The notes beneath the pieces are model-generated. The model had not been told where the DNA came from and made no database searches. It saw only the letters and a program-made list of their open reading frames with translations. 64,000 bases of DNA, from NCBI GenBank assembly GCA_004123355.1, contig SCHM01000004.1, positions 7,777,017-7,841,016 of the forward strand. Direction: 5' to 3'. This DNA comes from Amphirosellinia nigrospora. Its lineage: Eukaryota > Ascomycota > Sordariomycetes > Xylariales > Xylariaceae. Position 1 is the stretch's first letter. Every line of letters starts with the position of its first letter. The position numbers and the translations under genes are program-made. Below, in pieces: positions 36,784-48,556 of this stretch.

Positions 36784-37671
36784 CATAGAAACCTTGATTC
36801 CTGACGGTTCGTAGAAGACTAGGTTAGTATTATTGAATCTATAACCTATCATTACTGGCCCAGTCTAAGTCTGCATTAATTCTCTCCAATACGTTTAATC
36901 TTAATAATAGCTTCATACAAGTATCATCACTATTCTGACTATTAGCGTCTCGCGATTTAGAGCCGCGTACCGAACTACTTTCGCGGCAATCCGCCGCCGA
37001 ACCACGAGACGAGACTAACTAGTCTGCTGTGCGTGAACTATGATAGGATAGTTCGTTGAGAAACCTCCCGATTATATGACATTTGAACGAAGTACAATAC
37101 GTTTAAAGTCGGGTATGTCTGCCTGCTCGGCTGCGGTAAGGCCTCACCGCCGTGGTTCCTCGAAGAGGAAAAATTGTTTAGTTATATATCCAGCCCTATG
37201 CTAAGGCGAATTGGAGTAAAACCTCTCTTATTGGCAAGAAATGTCTACAGGGTACGATAACTCGTATATTGACGTCTCGGACTTTGGATGGCCGGAAATG
37301 CTCAGTCATGCTAGGAGAATAAATCCCAACCATAATCCTTTACATTGCGCAACTATTGTGCCAACACGCTTGGGAAACCGGAATTGAGAATCCTGATAAT
37401 CGATAATGGCATTATGTGCTAAATATGAATAAAAACAATCGAATTCTAGCCTTTGATGAGGCCTTTGCTGGCTTCCAACGCCTTTGTTCTTCGCATAAAA
37501 CCTGCTTCCTGTGAAACACTAGTTTCGACAACAAAGAGATTTAGGCAAGATAATAATAGTCAGTATGTCTAATCGTTAATCATTAATGTTCCTAATTAGC
37601 ATATACCTCAACACTGCTCCAAACCGACCGAACCGTTCGCATTAGTGTCAAAGTGCACAAAGTAAATAACA
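36784..37671. other. Intergenic between solo LTR and Cys-rich gene
   Basis: GC-normal DNA with no supportable gene. A CG-rich patch at about 36950-37020 (CGCGATTT, CGCGTACC, CGCGGCAATCCGCCGCCG) and a short inverted GAGACG/CGTCTC motif were seen, of no clear meaning. Confidence 0.5.
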
Positions 37672-37996
37672 ATGTGTTTTTCTGGCATAGCATTTAATTA
37701 CTGCTACGAATGCTCCCGGGAGTTTGACCATAGAGCCCACACAACGCCCTGCCGTGAGAGCAACAACGGGCAAAAGTGTGTCGTGAAACAAATCCCGCAC
37801 TACATCATCCACACAGGAGAAAACTGCGCCGAGTGCAAAGCCTCACGTCAGGCAGAGGAGACATTATATAAGTCGAAGCCCCTAAACCTTCACGTTAAAA
37901 ACAAGAGTCGCATGTCTGCTCTTTTGTCAGCTTATCGTAAGTAAGTATTAATTCGTCGTCCAAACATTCCTTCCCATTACACATTTCAGGTACTAA
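37672..37996 (+). CDS. Small Cys-rich hypothetical protein
   Basis: A 91-residue cytosolic-looking protein (no signal peptide, no TM). Exons 37672-37940 and 37990-37996 with a 49-nt intron (GTAAGT...TTTCAG); splicing changes the tail only, from ...YRK to ...YRKY. Cysteines form CYEC near residues 14-17, then C27, C36 and a CAEC near 55-58, with His at positions between, a pattern like that of small metal-binding proteins common in filamentous fungi. I do not know its function. It is the first gene right of the AT block and solo LTR, the setting where lineage-specific genes often lie. The two Cx2C pairs plus a well-formed intron argue that it is real. Confidence 0.55.
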
Positions 37997-38648
37997 TTAG
38001 GTGGCTGTATTAGTCAGGATATGAGAGCCCGGAGAGGGGACTTCGTGTACCAAAGTAGCAAGAAAGCAGCTGCTCGACGTGGAGTTGGTACGCGTCATCA
38101 AATTATCAATGAAGATACCGTTGCTCCTATGTGGATCACAGAAAGACACCAGTTTCCGTCTCGTTGAAGACGAACCCATCCAAACTTAACGTGATGCCTT
38201 CTACCTAGGTAGCGCTGCTAATCTAGCTCCTAGTTAGAGACCCGTAAGATGCTCATATTGAATGGAATACAAACCTTTGTTGTATTGTATAAGCAATTCG
38301 GTTCAAAAGCGTACGTAGTAGTGTACCATAGTTATACCCAAATTCGTATTTACTTTTTATTTGATAGCTGGCGTGTGAACCATGTAAAACATGGGGAGCA
38401 ATCAAGATAGGCTGTTGAAAGTATTGTTGTCCCATAAACCATACTATAGCGACTTCAAGTATGGCGTTTATAGTCTGAATATGTCGTATACTTGGAAACA
38501 CCCTCACAATAGCCCCAAAAACGACAAATGCAAAAAATAGGTCGTGTTATGTAGCTATGCGGTGACAAGTCCAGGCTACGGTTTGTGGCCTAAATTTCAA
38601 CTAAACTAGGTAAACTGTCTTGTGTTTTCTACTACCTATTTTGCTTTT
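37997..38648. other. Intergenic, convergent 3' ends
   Basis: Between the small Cys-rich gene (+) and the coiled-coil gene (-). No gene seen. A perfect TACCTAGGTA palindrome lies at 38202-38211. Confidence 0.55.
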
Positions 38649-39696
38649 CTAACCTGTGTAAAAGGCCATGGCATTATACGGCGGGCCTCCCCAAAGCCTC
38701 GGATGATATGTAGAATGCATTGCCAGGGACCTGGTTCCGACTCCGCCCATGGACGCAGGCGCTCCCGGATCTGTTCGCCCGCGCCGAGCCTCGATGCTGT
38801 CGTCTATTTCTTTGCAGTCTTCGTGGGTCGGTCTCTCCGCTTCATCTATTGGGGCCTCTTGGTCCATCTGTGCTATTGCTGTCTCTGTGACTTGCATCCC
38901 GATTTCGAGCTGAGACAATTCTTCGGCGGCACCCAACATCTCCTGCTCTTTGAAGCGAATACAATCTTTCCTATTGCGGGAACGCTGTCTCTTGACCACT
39001 AACTCCTTCGATCTTTGAGAAGGGGTGCCAGAAACGAACAACAATACTTTATCCCACCATTTATTACGGGTCGTCTGTTGTAAAACATGCTTTTTCTCGA
39101 GAGCGTCTTCCGCTTGAAGCCTCATGATGTCGGCTTCTAACCTTCTCATCTTCCGCTCAACCTCGAACAACTCTGTCTCTTGCCCGAGCCACTGAATTTG
39201 TAATCTGTCCAGCACCCGTGCTCGTGAGGACTCATCAGTTTGCCTTTTAGTAATGGATTCTTGCCATTCGCTCGGGGTGCCTTTGGTATGACAATAGACA
39301 TGACAGACTGCCTATGTTTCGCAAGATCACTAAGCATCTCGCAGGCTGCTTGGAGCTGTAAGTTCCAGATGTTAATCACAGAATGCTAGGAAAAAAGAGG
39401 TTGAAATGGTAGAGAAGCTCTGTAATGTATGGACAGAAACCAACACAATATTCAGAACCACGATCAAAAAAAGATGGGACTGGAATGCATGAGGAGCCAG
39501 TGGAGAACGAGACAAGAAATTGACAAAAGATGGGAGCGTATACCCGTCGAAATTTTTCTTTACTACGCAGACTTGAGCTTCTATCTGGGATTATAGGCCT
39601 TTCTAGCCTACGTCTAGCAGCGGTAGTGTGCGGCTGACATCCCGATGTCGTTAACGCGTCTGCCATGGCGCGGCGATCTGTGGTAATTTTGCTCAT
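38649..39696 (-). CDS. Coiled-coil hypothetical protein
   Basis: A ~296-residue protein I cannot assign. Exon 1 is 39696-39544 (51 codons, phase 0), a 158-nt GT...AG intron follows (39543-39386), and exon 2 runs 39385-38649. The exons sum to 890 nt; one base more in the C-run at 39274-39277 (GGGG on the plus strand) gives 297 codons and joins KAP to PSEWQESITKRQTDESSRA. The N-terminus is Arg/Ser-rich (TAARRRLERPIIPDRSSSLR). Residues about 130-245 are Glu/Lys/Leu/Gln-rich with heptad-like spacing (FEVERKMRRLEADIMRLQAE), so a coiled coil is likely. The tail is Gly/Pro-rich. No signal peptide or TM span. The overall look is that of a lineage-specific fungal protein near a RIP block. Confidence 0.6.
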
Positions 39697-41634
39697 GTTC
39701 GTGTCAGCGAGGTGTAGGTTTGACGACGAGGTTGAAGACGTTTGTGTTAGAGTAGAATAATATAGTAAGATGTCGAGTGGCCAATTTCAGGACTTGTTTC
39801 CTGTATGTTGGATAGTTTTGAGGACAATAGTCAAATTAACGAATATGTTACGAATTGTTGTTTTGTGAGAAAGCTCCAGAGTCACAGGTCGGAGGTGGAT
39901 TACTAGTAATATTATTCAAGATACCGAGACTTTCTCTGCACAAAAATAGATTACAACAATTTTTGTAATATTGGTGTAGGGTGGGCAGCACAAAACCCCC
40001 TTGGTGCTACAGGGAGGATGCTAATTGTGATCCAGCTGGTCCAGATTAAACAGCTGAAAACCAATAGATTCTAACGTTGCACATAAAAAAAGGAAAGAAA
40101 CTGGAATAAAATCCATCCCTGGTTTGCCCAACCACATCTTAAGTTGCCTACCTAGGTACTTAGATGGAGAGTTGCTGTCATTGGCCGAAGTAATGCGACT
40201 TATGCCTAGCATTTAGTACGACGGACTCTAGACCTCCTCACTTACACAAGCTAGTCGGCGTGACTTGATTGGGGTGTGTTCAATGTATACGTAAGCCCTA
40301 GAGAAATAAGACGACCACACAGGCTCATACTACTGTGATACGATAGCAAGGAAACTATTCACGAAAGGATATCAAACTGACAATGATCGGGCTTAGGCTC
40401 AACAAAACTAAACTACCAAAGCATGTAATGAGACGGGGGTACTGATCTTATTTTGACACTTTAGCTACGTAAGAAACGCTTTCTCTAGTATCTGTGAAGG
40501 TTGATGATTTATTTTATGGCTATATTTCCACTAAGAGAAAAACCTAAAGGGTACTCAATCGAGGCCGGTTCAAAGGCCTTAATGAGCTAGCTCGAGTAGA
40601 GTTGAATTACACATAGTTTACCGCTACTATATCTCGGAAGAGCCAACAAACTCAAGATGGGGAGGAGGCGCGTGATCTAAAGCATGGATGACGATGGCTG
40701 GCTTAATTAAAAAAGGGAGATGAACAATAAAGTCCATCAGTATTAATTCTTATAAATCAGAGCTAAGAAAAGGAGCTATAGTAGTATCAAACATAGCTGC
40801 TAGTTGTTATTCGCCACACGATACATTTGAAACGTGGAGAGTTGACGAAACAATCAAGTTGAGAAAACCAGGAGCACAGGGACACCAACCTCGACAGATC
40901 AAACTAATATGCTACAGCCTCGAATCGTACGCCCCTACGTAGTGATGAGTCTTTTGTTAAGTCTTTCATTCATCTTAACTTAGTCTTAGTTTCTTAGCAT
41001 GTTGAATCTCGGCCCCAAGCAAGATTTAAACCTACTCATAAACTCCATGCGCAATACACAGCGACCAACATCGCAACACTCGGCGTCTATGGCGAAAGCT
41101 ATTAATACCAAACAGGCCCCCTTCACTCCATCCAACTACCTCCTTTCGCAGAAGTACTCGGCTTCCAAAAGCCCCATAAAGTAGCACCAACCACTCCAAA
41201 AACTAGGTAGCTTTTCCATTACCCGAGGCAGGTGATACATGAGCAGTAGTACAATTAAAAACCATCACACAACCAAAACCAAGATAAGATCGCACAAGAG
41301 TGCACGGATAGAGACACAAAATGAACAAAATAAATCAACAAGTCTACTTATAGTACCTGCCTTTCAACACACAAGACAAGACAAAGGTAAGATTAGTACT
41401 AGAACTCGCAGCGCCTCCAATTCGCATATTACTCATGACACATCTCTGGCTGAGTAGAGTGGTCAAACTACTTACCGTCCCTCATTCTGGCATCCATCCA
41501 TCCTTCCCTACTGCACACATATATACTTCACAATCCGAGTACGGGCGACCATCGTATCACCATATCTCCACGTACACACCTCAAATCGCACCCCAAACAG
41601 GTTGATCTCATGATCACGAGCATCCCCAGCCAAA

Positions 41635-41684
<50 letters not shown>

Positions 41685-41930
41685 AGACCTACCCATGTCG
41701 TCTTCAAACATTCATTCATTATGTATCTACCAAACATGCTAATACGTGCAACCATCCCATCCTTCCAAGTGCGACCGAACATGATGAACGGAGGGGTATT
41801 AATCCATGACGCCAAAAATGCATGCACACCAGCTACCAAGCCCATCCCATCATGTTCGTGGGCAGGCAACGGAACCACCAACGCCATATGCCACAAGGGG
41901 AGAAACCTTCCATTGCACGCCCCTCTACTT
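39697..41930. other. Intergenic, promoter of coiled-coil gene and 3' side of STU2
   Basis: About 2.2 kb without a supportable gene. Open frames at 40999-41184 and 41239-41457 (+) have no family signal. A perfect TACCTAGGTA palindrome lies at 40149-40158, and the CA microsatellite at 41639-41680 in the 3' flank of STU2. Confidence 0.5.
41639..41680 (+). repeat. (CA)21 microsatellite
   Basis: Twenty-one CA dinucleotides in a row, about 250 bp downstream of the STU2 stop codon, probably in or near its 3' UTR. Confidence 0.97.
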
Positions 41931-44736
41931 TCACGGACGATTGAACCCTTGTCGGGCCTGGAAGAAGGGTTAGTATGAGAACTGAATAGGGGACTGGCAT
42001 GGTCGAATCTCGGGTGCGTCACGTACCTTCATCTGCTCTATCCTAGCCTTGAGCTGGCTCGTCACCTCGGCCGCCCTCTTCCAGTTTTCCCCGTTGCCGG
42101 CCGACGTGGTCATGCCCGAAGCCCCGGCGACTCCGTTGGCGGTGTCGTCCGTGTTGGCACTTCGGTAGCCCGCGCCGGACTTCCACGCCCGCTCGAGCCG
42201 TCCGTATACCGCATCTCGGGACTGAGCTTACTACGAGGGTAATGGTGCGGCGCATCGCCATTCTCCTTCTCCTCAGACAGCGTGCTCGTGAAACTAATCC
42301 TATTGGACCGCGTGCCGGTGCTGTTCGAGCTATCGCGATAAATGCTCACGTCCTCGTGTGTCGGGCTGGTGATCGTGGGACTAGCCATGCCGCCCGAAAC
42401 GCCCAATCCCTCGGCCCTACTAAGCGCACGCTTGAGACGTTCCAGCTCCCGACGAAGTCTCTCGTTGACCTGCTCGGCCGCCTCGGCGTCACTGCGTGCC
42501 CGGACCAGTTGCGTCTCCTTGGCCTTGATACTTAGCACGTCTCGGGTGTGGTCCTCGATGAGTCCGGCATTTTGATTCTTCAACTCTTGGATCTCGGACG
42601 AGAGCTTGCTCTTGTCATGCCGTAGTTCGTCCACCTGTCGCATCAGCTGTTCGTTGGCGGCCCGAAGCTCCTCGAGCTCGGCTCTCTCTATGGCTGCAAG
42701 TCCGCTCGACGGGGCGGTGAGGTCGCGAGGGGTGGTGCCGGCGTCGCCATAGGCTTGGCTAGTGAGCGGCCGGCCAGGCCACCACGGCCCAACCCAATGC
42801 GAGGTCTGGGTGGCGGTGAGGCCTGTATGGGCTCCTCGTCTTCTACCGGGGTGGCGGTGGTGGTGGCGCTGCTGCCGCTCTTCTTGGAGATGCGGTGCCC
42901 GGTGCACCGAGTCGTCGTTGTGGCGCCTTCAGACCTGTGGATCTGGGCATTCCCAACTTACTTGGCCCGGCAGGCTTGACGGTTGGTGGCGGGGCGGATT
43001 CTGCTACCGGCGGCGGCACACTGGCGGCGGGCGCTGCCTTCTTCACTGCACCCGGAGCCTTCTTGAGCCCTCCTCCTGCTATCTTCTTAGCTCCTCCCGC
43101 CGGAGCTTTCGCTGCCGGAGCGGGTGCCGGCTTGGGCTTATCCTTGGCTTTGACCTCGGCTTTGTCGAAAAAACTCCTTGATCTTAGTTTTCCGAATATC
43201 GTCTAACCCTTCGAGGTGGGGATTCATGGCACGCTCTCCGAGGATCTTCATGACGGTTCCGAGTACTTCAGCACCACCGGACCGGAGGCCCTCGCTGGAT
43301 TCGGCGAGTAACTTCTTGGCAGCTTCGACGACGCTGGTCACCTCTTGCTTGCTGGGGACCTCCCGTGTCGTCCGAAGGCAACGAACTAGAAACTTCATCG
43401 TGCCCTCTTTAACTTGGGGTTCTTATGGATTAGGAAAGCCAAGATATCTTCTAAACACTCGGAGAAGCTCGTGGCCATAAACACCTGGTCTAGCGCGACA
43501 CCGAGAGCATCAGCAACCGACTGCTTCTTTTCTTTCAAGCGCTCCATAATGGGGGCCATGACGATCGACCTGTATTTGCCATAACTCTTCCGCAGCCCCT
43601 TGGCCAGTACTTCGATGCACTGGGCGGCCTGGGTCACGACAGCGATGTTGGCATCCTTCATGCTCTTGGCTAGGCCTCGATTAATCTCGTTGAAGTCACC
43701 ATCTTTGATTCGCGGGACATTGAGGGCCGGAAGAGACCCTCCAGCGCCTCCTTGCGATCCTTCCATTTGGAAGAAGCGAGGTTGTCGTGGAAACTGGCGG
43801 GGACCTTGGACAACACATCTTGAGGTTCTGCAAGGTCGAATGCGTCCATCTCAACAGGCTCCTCGACACCATCGTCTTCATACGTCTCCTCCCCCTCGGC
43901 GCCGGGTGGCGGGGCCCGGGCCATGGCTTCTTGTTGGGACCGTAGAAGACGTTCCTGTTTGGGTGACGGCTCGGCCTTGATCTTCTCGAACTGGGCCTCG
44001 AGGTCTGTCTGTTGGGTGGACTTCAGATCGCCCCAGAACATGGGCTTCATAGCATCCCGAAGCCAGCGATAGAACTCGATGGCCAAGTTGGTAGCCTCGG
44101 CTCGGACATTCTTGTCGGCATGGCCAAAAGCCTTGGGGAGGATTGAGCACGGGCTTGGGGTCGGCGACTTTGCAGCCGTAGTTGTGATATATAGTGGTGA
44201 GAGCGGCGAGGGCGGCAGCGATGACTTTGGGCTGCTTGGCAGATATGGCGGGAAGGATGTCCTCGACGACGGGCGCGGCAACGTCGAGCTCGATTAGTAG
44301 TAAGAGGGCTTCGACGGAAGAGGCCTTGGTGGCGGGACGCGTGGACACGAGGCCCTTCTCGACGATGGAGGCGACGACGTGGCCCCTGGAGCGGAGGCAG
44401 TTCTCGCGGCCGCCGAACTTGAGAAATGCGCAGTAGGCGGCGATACCGTCGGACTGGGCGGCGACGTTGGAGTCGGCGACGGCGCCCTTCCATAGGCTGG
44501 GGTCCTGGTTGAAGGGGCGGAAGGCGGGATCATGTTCGTCGGGAGTGAGCTCGAACTGCTTGACAGCATCTTCGTAGGCCTGCTTGCGGACCTTCCAGAC
44601 CTGCAGGATACGCGGTAAGTAAAGTAGATGATAGATTATATGACATGAGTCGCGGGGAGGCGGAAGAGAAGCGCACCTTGTGTACCCATCGGTCTGTCAA
44701 CGGTAGAGAGCTGTAGTCTGGCTCTCCGTCGGCCAT
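41931..44736 (-). CDS. STU2: XMAP215/Stu2/Alp14 TOG-domain microtubule polymerase
   Basis: A ~890-residue microtubule plus-end polymerase. Exons: 44736-44677, 44600-42027, 41957-41931; introns 76 and 69 nt, the last with a CTAAC branch site and TTCCAG acceptor that yields the family-typical tail MKARQGFNRP. Order: TOG1 (from PLTDRWVHKVWKVRKQAYEDA), TOG2 (SSKWKDRKEALEGL onward, with DILAFLIHKNPKLK), a basic Ala/Pro-rich linker, a coiled coil (AELEELRAANEQLMRQVDEL), then NWKRAAEVTSQLKARIEQ. The start at 44736 gives the usual MADGEPDYSSLPL. At least seven frame changes lie in short homopolymers: 44143-44144, 43731-43732, 43408-43410, 43168-43173 (here one base too many), 42885-42886, about 42765-42775, and 42183-42184. 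Assembly error explains these better than loss of a gene with such intact residues. Divergent from LIS1. Confidence 0.93.
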
Positions 44737-45767
44737 GGTGGCAGGCTGGTGGGGGTTCTCTGAGCGGGCCGATCCGACGTGATGGTTTATGTGATGGTGT
44801 CGATCGTCGTGGTTATTGTTGTTATTGTCGTTCTTGTTTGTCGGGTGTTTCGGTGACAAGATGGAAGCTACTTTCCGGATTAGCTTGGGCAAGAAGGGGA
44901 TTTTGGGCCGTTGGTCGGGCATCTTCTTGGCCTCATTCTCCTTCTTGAATAGTCTGGGGAGGGGGCAGTTGTGGTGCCCGGGGGCTACGGGGATCATCTG
45001 GGGTACTAAGACAGCCACACACACGGACAAAAATATAGGGAAAGGTTGTAGCTGTGGTTGTAGCTGTGGTTGAGAAGTGGGATGAGGCATAGGCTGAGAT
45101 AGAGGAGGGGGCATAGATGTGAAGGACAGAGACAAACCAATGCGTGTGGCTGCGGCTTGTCTTGGTGTCGGTGTTGGTGCCATAAAGATGGAATGTGGAA
45201 TGTGGGAGTTCGGACGAAAGAAGGAAGGAGACGGACAAGGGCATGAACAAGGAGAAGGAGGGACGAAGACGCCGAGGGGAAGCGAGCATGTCGGCGACAG
45301 CGTCAGTCAGTGCCGGCGTCGGTTGGACAAACGTACCTTACACACTCACACTCATGCGCGGGCACATATGTATGTATGTATATATGCGCACGCAGACTAG
45401 CCAAGGAATCAATCGTCTGGATAGTTTGGTGTAGCCGTGTTTGTGTTTATCGACGGCGGCGGGCGCAGGAGGAGAGAATTAAACAACCAGGCGTGAATGC
45501 GCGATACTTTATGTATACCGCCTGATTATTGGAAGCCGGACATATACTCCGTTACGTACAATTGAATGAATTGAGTGCAAGCCAGGGAAGAAACGGCAGT
45601 GCATAAGCCACAATGCTAGGTTGCGTATTAAAAAGAAAAGAAAAGAAAAGAAGTTGACGTTGAAGGTTCTATGTTTGGTGTTGGTGTTGGTGTTTTGGAG
45701 AGGTCAGTCATCTACAATATTTGGATGGATGATGATTGTTTATCGGAAAGACTGACCACTAAGCATG

Positions 45768-45805
45768 AACCCTGTAACCCTGTAACCCTGTAACCCTGTA
45801 ACCCC
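45768..45805 (+). repeat. Octamer tandem repeat AACCCTGT
   Basis: Four perfect copies of AACCCTGT plus a partial fifth. It resembles telomere repeat (CCCTAA) with two added bases, but is far from any chromosome end visible here. Confidence 0.93.
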
Positions 45806-46465
45806 GTTGGACAATACGTAACCTAAGCCTGTGGGCAAAAAAAAGAGTGTGGGGGTGGTTTTCCTTTTTCGTCCAGTGAAGAGCCCAATGACGACCCGAC
45901 GTCCAGGGCACTATTGAGGGGGCGAGGGCTGTCCATGCTCCCGGTCGGTGGTCGGGGAGCAACAGCAACTAAGTGCCTAACAAACACCGAACGCCCCAGG
46001 ATCTAAGCCTAAAATGGAAATAAGAGGCGGCTCTCGCCTTGGGCAAGAAATAGGTATGGATAGGCAGGTACTTTCCAGATCGAAGAGAGCAGGTATTCGC
46101 AGAGTACATTCACAACCTTTTTTTGCTGCACAAGGTACAACGCATGACATGTGATCAGCCCCGCCGCTCCGAGTACTTGTCGGAGATAGATCAAAAGTAC
46201 CTAGGTACCTGCCCCGTGTCTATGCTATGCTCAAACGGTGACATTATCAACTACCTGCCTACCTCTTACAATTGACAGTAGTTAACCTATCCTTTTCTAT
46301 CACCATCGCCATCAACCACAGTTGGAATAACCACAGCAAGATAATAACACCGCTCTTTCTGCTTTGTATGCTGCTTCAACTCAAGGACCCGTCCCTTTTG
46401 AAATTCATCGTTCGTGTGTGTGTCTATCCAGCCATTGCTAGAAGGAACGTTTCTGTCTGAACCAA

Positions 46466-46497
46466 AGACAGCAAGACAGCAAGACAGCAAGACAGCC
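46466..46497 (+). repeat. Octamer tandem repeat AGACAGCA
   Basis: Four copies of AGACAGCA, the last ending in C. In the upstream region of LIS1. Confidence 0.92.
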
Positions 46498-46976
46498 ACC
46501 GCCTTTTAAAAATGCCCTAACCTAGACTCTCTTATAGCCGCCTGACTGCGACCGGATGAATGGTTTGGCGACGGGCGGTTTGGAATCCAACAGGTGACAA
46601 GAAAGCTTGAACACACACACCATCAGCCGCTGCCCATCTGTTTCCACTTTCCACTCTATCACACACTCACACTCGCACTCACGACGACAACGACGACGGG
46701 AACACCCCACCTGACGCCTCCACTCTCCTTTCTCTTACCGTCCCTCCCTCTCTCTATCTCTCATTGCGCGCTATTCCGACAGGCTCATATTTACATTGGA
46801 CCTTCTTTGCCAACGCTCCCTCTGACAATACGACTATTCACATGTGCCTTTGTTGTGCCGATATATAACCTAGTTTTAGCGGAGAAATCACCGTCACCCC
46901 GAGCGTGAGCCTGAGTGCATCCGCATGTATATGAACAGCGCCGTCAGATCCAGATCCAGATCCAGTCCAGCCCAAG

Positions 46977-48556
46977 ATGACACAAATATTAACCCCACGG
47001 CAAGCCGAAGAGCTGTATGGTTTGGCCTGTTTTTCTATCCTCTTGTCTTATGTTCGTTGTTCATTCCTGCTAACTACTGGCGTTGAATCTGTAGTCACAA
47101 GGCCATCATTGCTTATTTGGCCTCCAATAATCTGCCCGATACCGCTGCAGCACTGAGAAAAGAGCTGGATCTCGGCGAGACCTTCGATGATACCACTTCG
47201 AAAAGGTACGAGGGTCTATTGGAGAAGAAATGGACAAGCGTTGTGAGATTACAAAAAAGGTATACCTGCCACTTGGCCCCGTTCATGTTCATCCTTGTCC
47301 ACCCACATGGAAGCGTCTTGATCTCCATTTTGTTGGGCTGACTCGTCTCGTCTCGTTCTTTTTCATCGTGTAGATTATGGACCTCGAATCCAGAAACGCC
47401 ACATTGCAGTCTGAGATGGATAGTGCGACACCGACATCCCTCTCCCGCCGAAATCAAGACCCCACGAGCTGGCTTCCGAGATCGCCGGCCCGGCACACCC
47501 TCCAGTCCCATCGCGAACCCATCACCTGCGTCGCATTCCACCCCGTCTTCTCCTCCCTCGCCTCGGGCTCCGAGGACTATACTATCAAGATCTGGGACTG
47601 GGAGCTGGGCGAGCTGGAGCGGACCATCAAAGGTCATACCAAGGCCGTCTTAGATGTAGACTTTGGCGGCCCGAGGGTGGCACTCTCCTGGCCTCTTGCT
47701 CGAGCGATCTGACCATCAAGCTATGGGATCCTTCGGACGAGTACAAGAACATTCGGACCCTGCCGGGGCACGATCATAGCGTTAGTGCTGTTCGTTTCAT
47801 CCCTTCTGGTGCCGCTGGGGCCCCGAGTTCTGGCAATCTGCTCGTGTCTGCTTCGAGGACAAGACGTTGCGTGTGTGGGACGTGTCCACGGGATACTGCG
47901 TCAAAACAATTCGGGGCCATGCAGACTGGGTTAGAGACGTATGTCCGTCACCTGATGGGCGCTACCTGCTGTCGGCCGGGAACGACCAGACGGCACGGCT
48001 CTGGACATATCCCTAGCCAACCCTGAAAGCAAGCTCACGCTAGTTGGCCACGAACACACCATCGAGTGCTGTACAATCGCACCCCCTCGACGTACCCTCA
48101 TCTGGCACCACTCGCCGGCCTCAAGAAACCGCCGCCTGCATCGAGTGCTGCCGAGTTCATGGCCACGGGTTCTCGCGATAAGTCGATTCGGATATGGATG
48201 CCAGAGGGAACTGTATCAAAACATTGAATGGACACGATAACTGGGTACGGGCTTTGGCATTTCACCCGGGTGGCAAATACCTCCTGAGCGTGGCCGATGA
48301 TAAAACACTGCGGCTGGGATTTGACCCAGGAGGGCAAGTGTGTCAAGATACTGTCCGACGCCCATGGCCATTTTGTGTCATGTTTGCGTTGGGCGCCGGG
48401 CATTGTCCGCGAACCCGTGACCAACGGCAACACCGAGGGCTCCAACGGCACCGCCAACGGTACCTTGAAACCAGGCGCCCCCACTTCTGATGTGCAGATC
48501 AGGTGTGTCATCGCGACGGGAGTGTTGATCTGAATGTGCGCGTATTTGCGAATTGA
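46977..48556 (+). CDS. nudF: LIS1/NudF, dynein regulator with LisH and WD40 repeats
   Basis: Fungal LIS1, which binds dynein at microtubule plus ends and is needed for nuclear migration in hyphae. Exons 46977-47014, 47095-47259, 47374-48556; introns 80 and 114 nt, the first with a GCTAAC branch site. The protein starts [13 protein letters not shown], then a LisH helix pair ([20 protein letters not shown]), a short coiled coil, and seven WD40 units; [21 protein letters not shown] is the first of them (quoted as [13 protein letters not shown]). Length about 465 residues. Some nine frame changes fall in short runs, including the A6 at 47253-47258 and G-runs at 47675-47677, 47857-47858, 48003-48004, 48196-48197 and 48518-48520; two more are near 48086 and 48309. 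With them the tail becomes [12 protein letters not shown] and stops at 48554-48556. Each change leaves the neighbouring residues family-like, pointing to assembly error. Confidence 0.95.

Larger units (their letters stand above)
44737..46976. other. Shared upstream region of divergent STU2 and LIS1
   Basis: A 2.2-kb region between two start codons facing away from each other. The STU2 frame stays open upstream of its ATG to about 45183 but is Pro/Gln/Asn/His-rich low-complexity, so I take it as 5' UTR. Seen: (AAAAG)4 near 45632, GGTGTT repeats near 45673, an octamer array at 45768-45805, a perfect TACCTAGGTA at 46198-46207, another octamer array at 46466-46497 and a CAGATC triplet repeat near 46947-46965, 12-30 bp before the LIS1 start. 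CT-rich stretches at 46620-46770 suit a LIS1 promoter. No gene supported. Confidence 0.6.

Noticed and set aside
41508-42022. Open frames over the CA repeat on both strands
   Set aside because: They are translations of the (CA)21 tract and of STU2 intron and 3' flank; the true last STU2 exon lies at 41931-41957.
44737-45183. Upstream in-frame extension of STU2 by ~150 codons
   Set aside because: It is Pro/Gln/Asn/His low-complexity, while the ATG at 44736 gives the conserved family start MADGEPDYSSLPL.
45768-45805. Telomere-like sequence
   Set aside because: The period is eight bases (AACCCTGT), with only four copies between two housekeeping genes.
46977-48556. LIS1 as a pseudogene
   Set aside because: Frame changes are all short homopolymer indels with family-typical residues on both sides, and other essential genes show the same pattern; assembly error is simpler.
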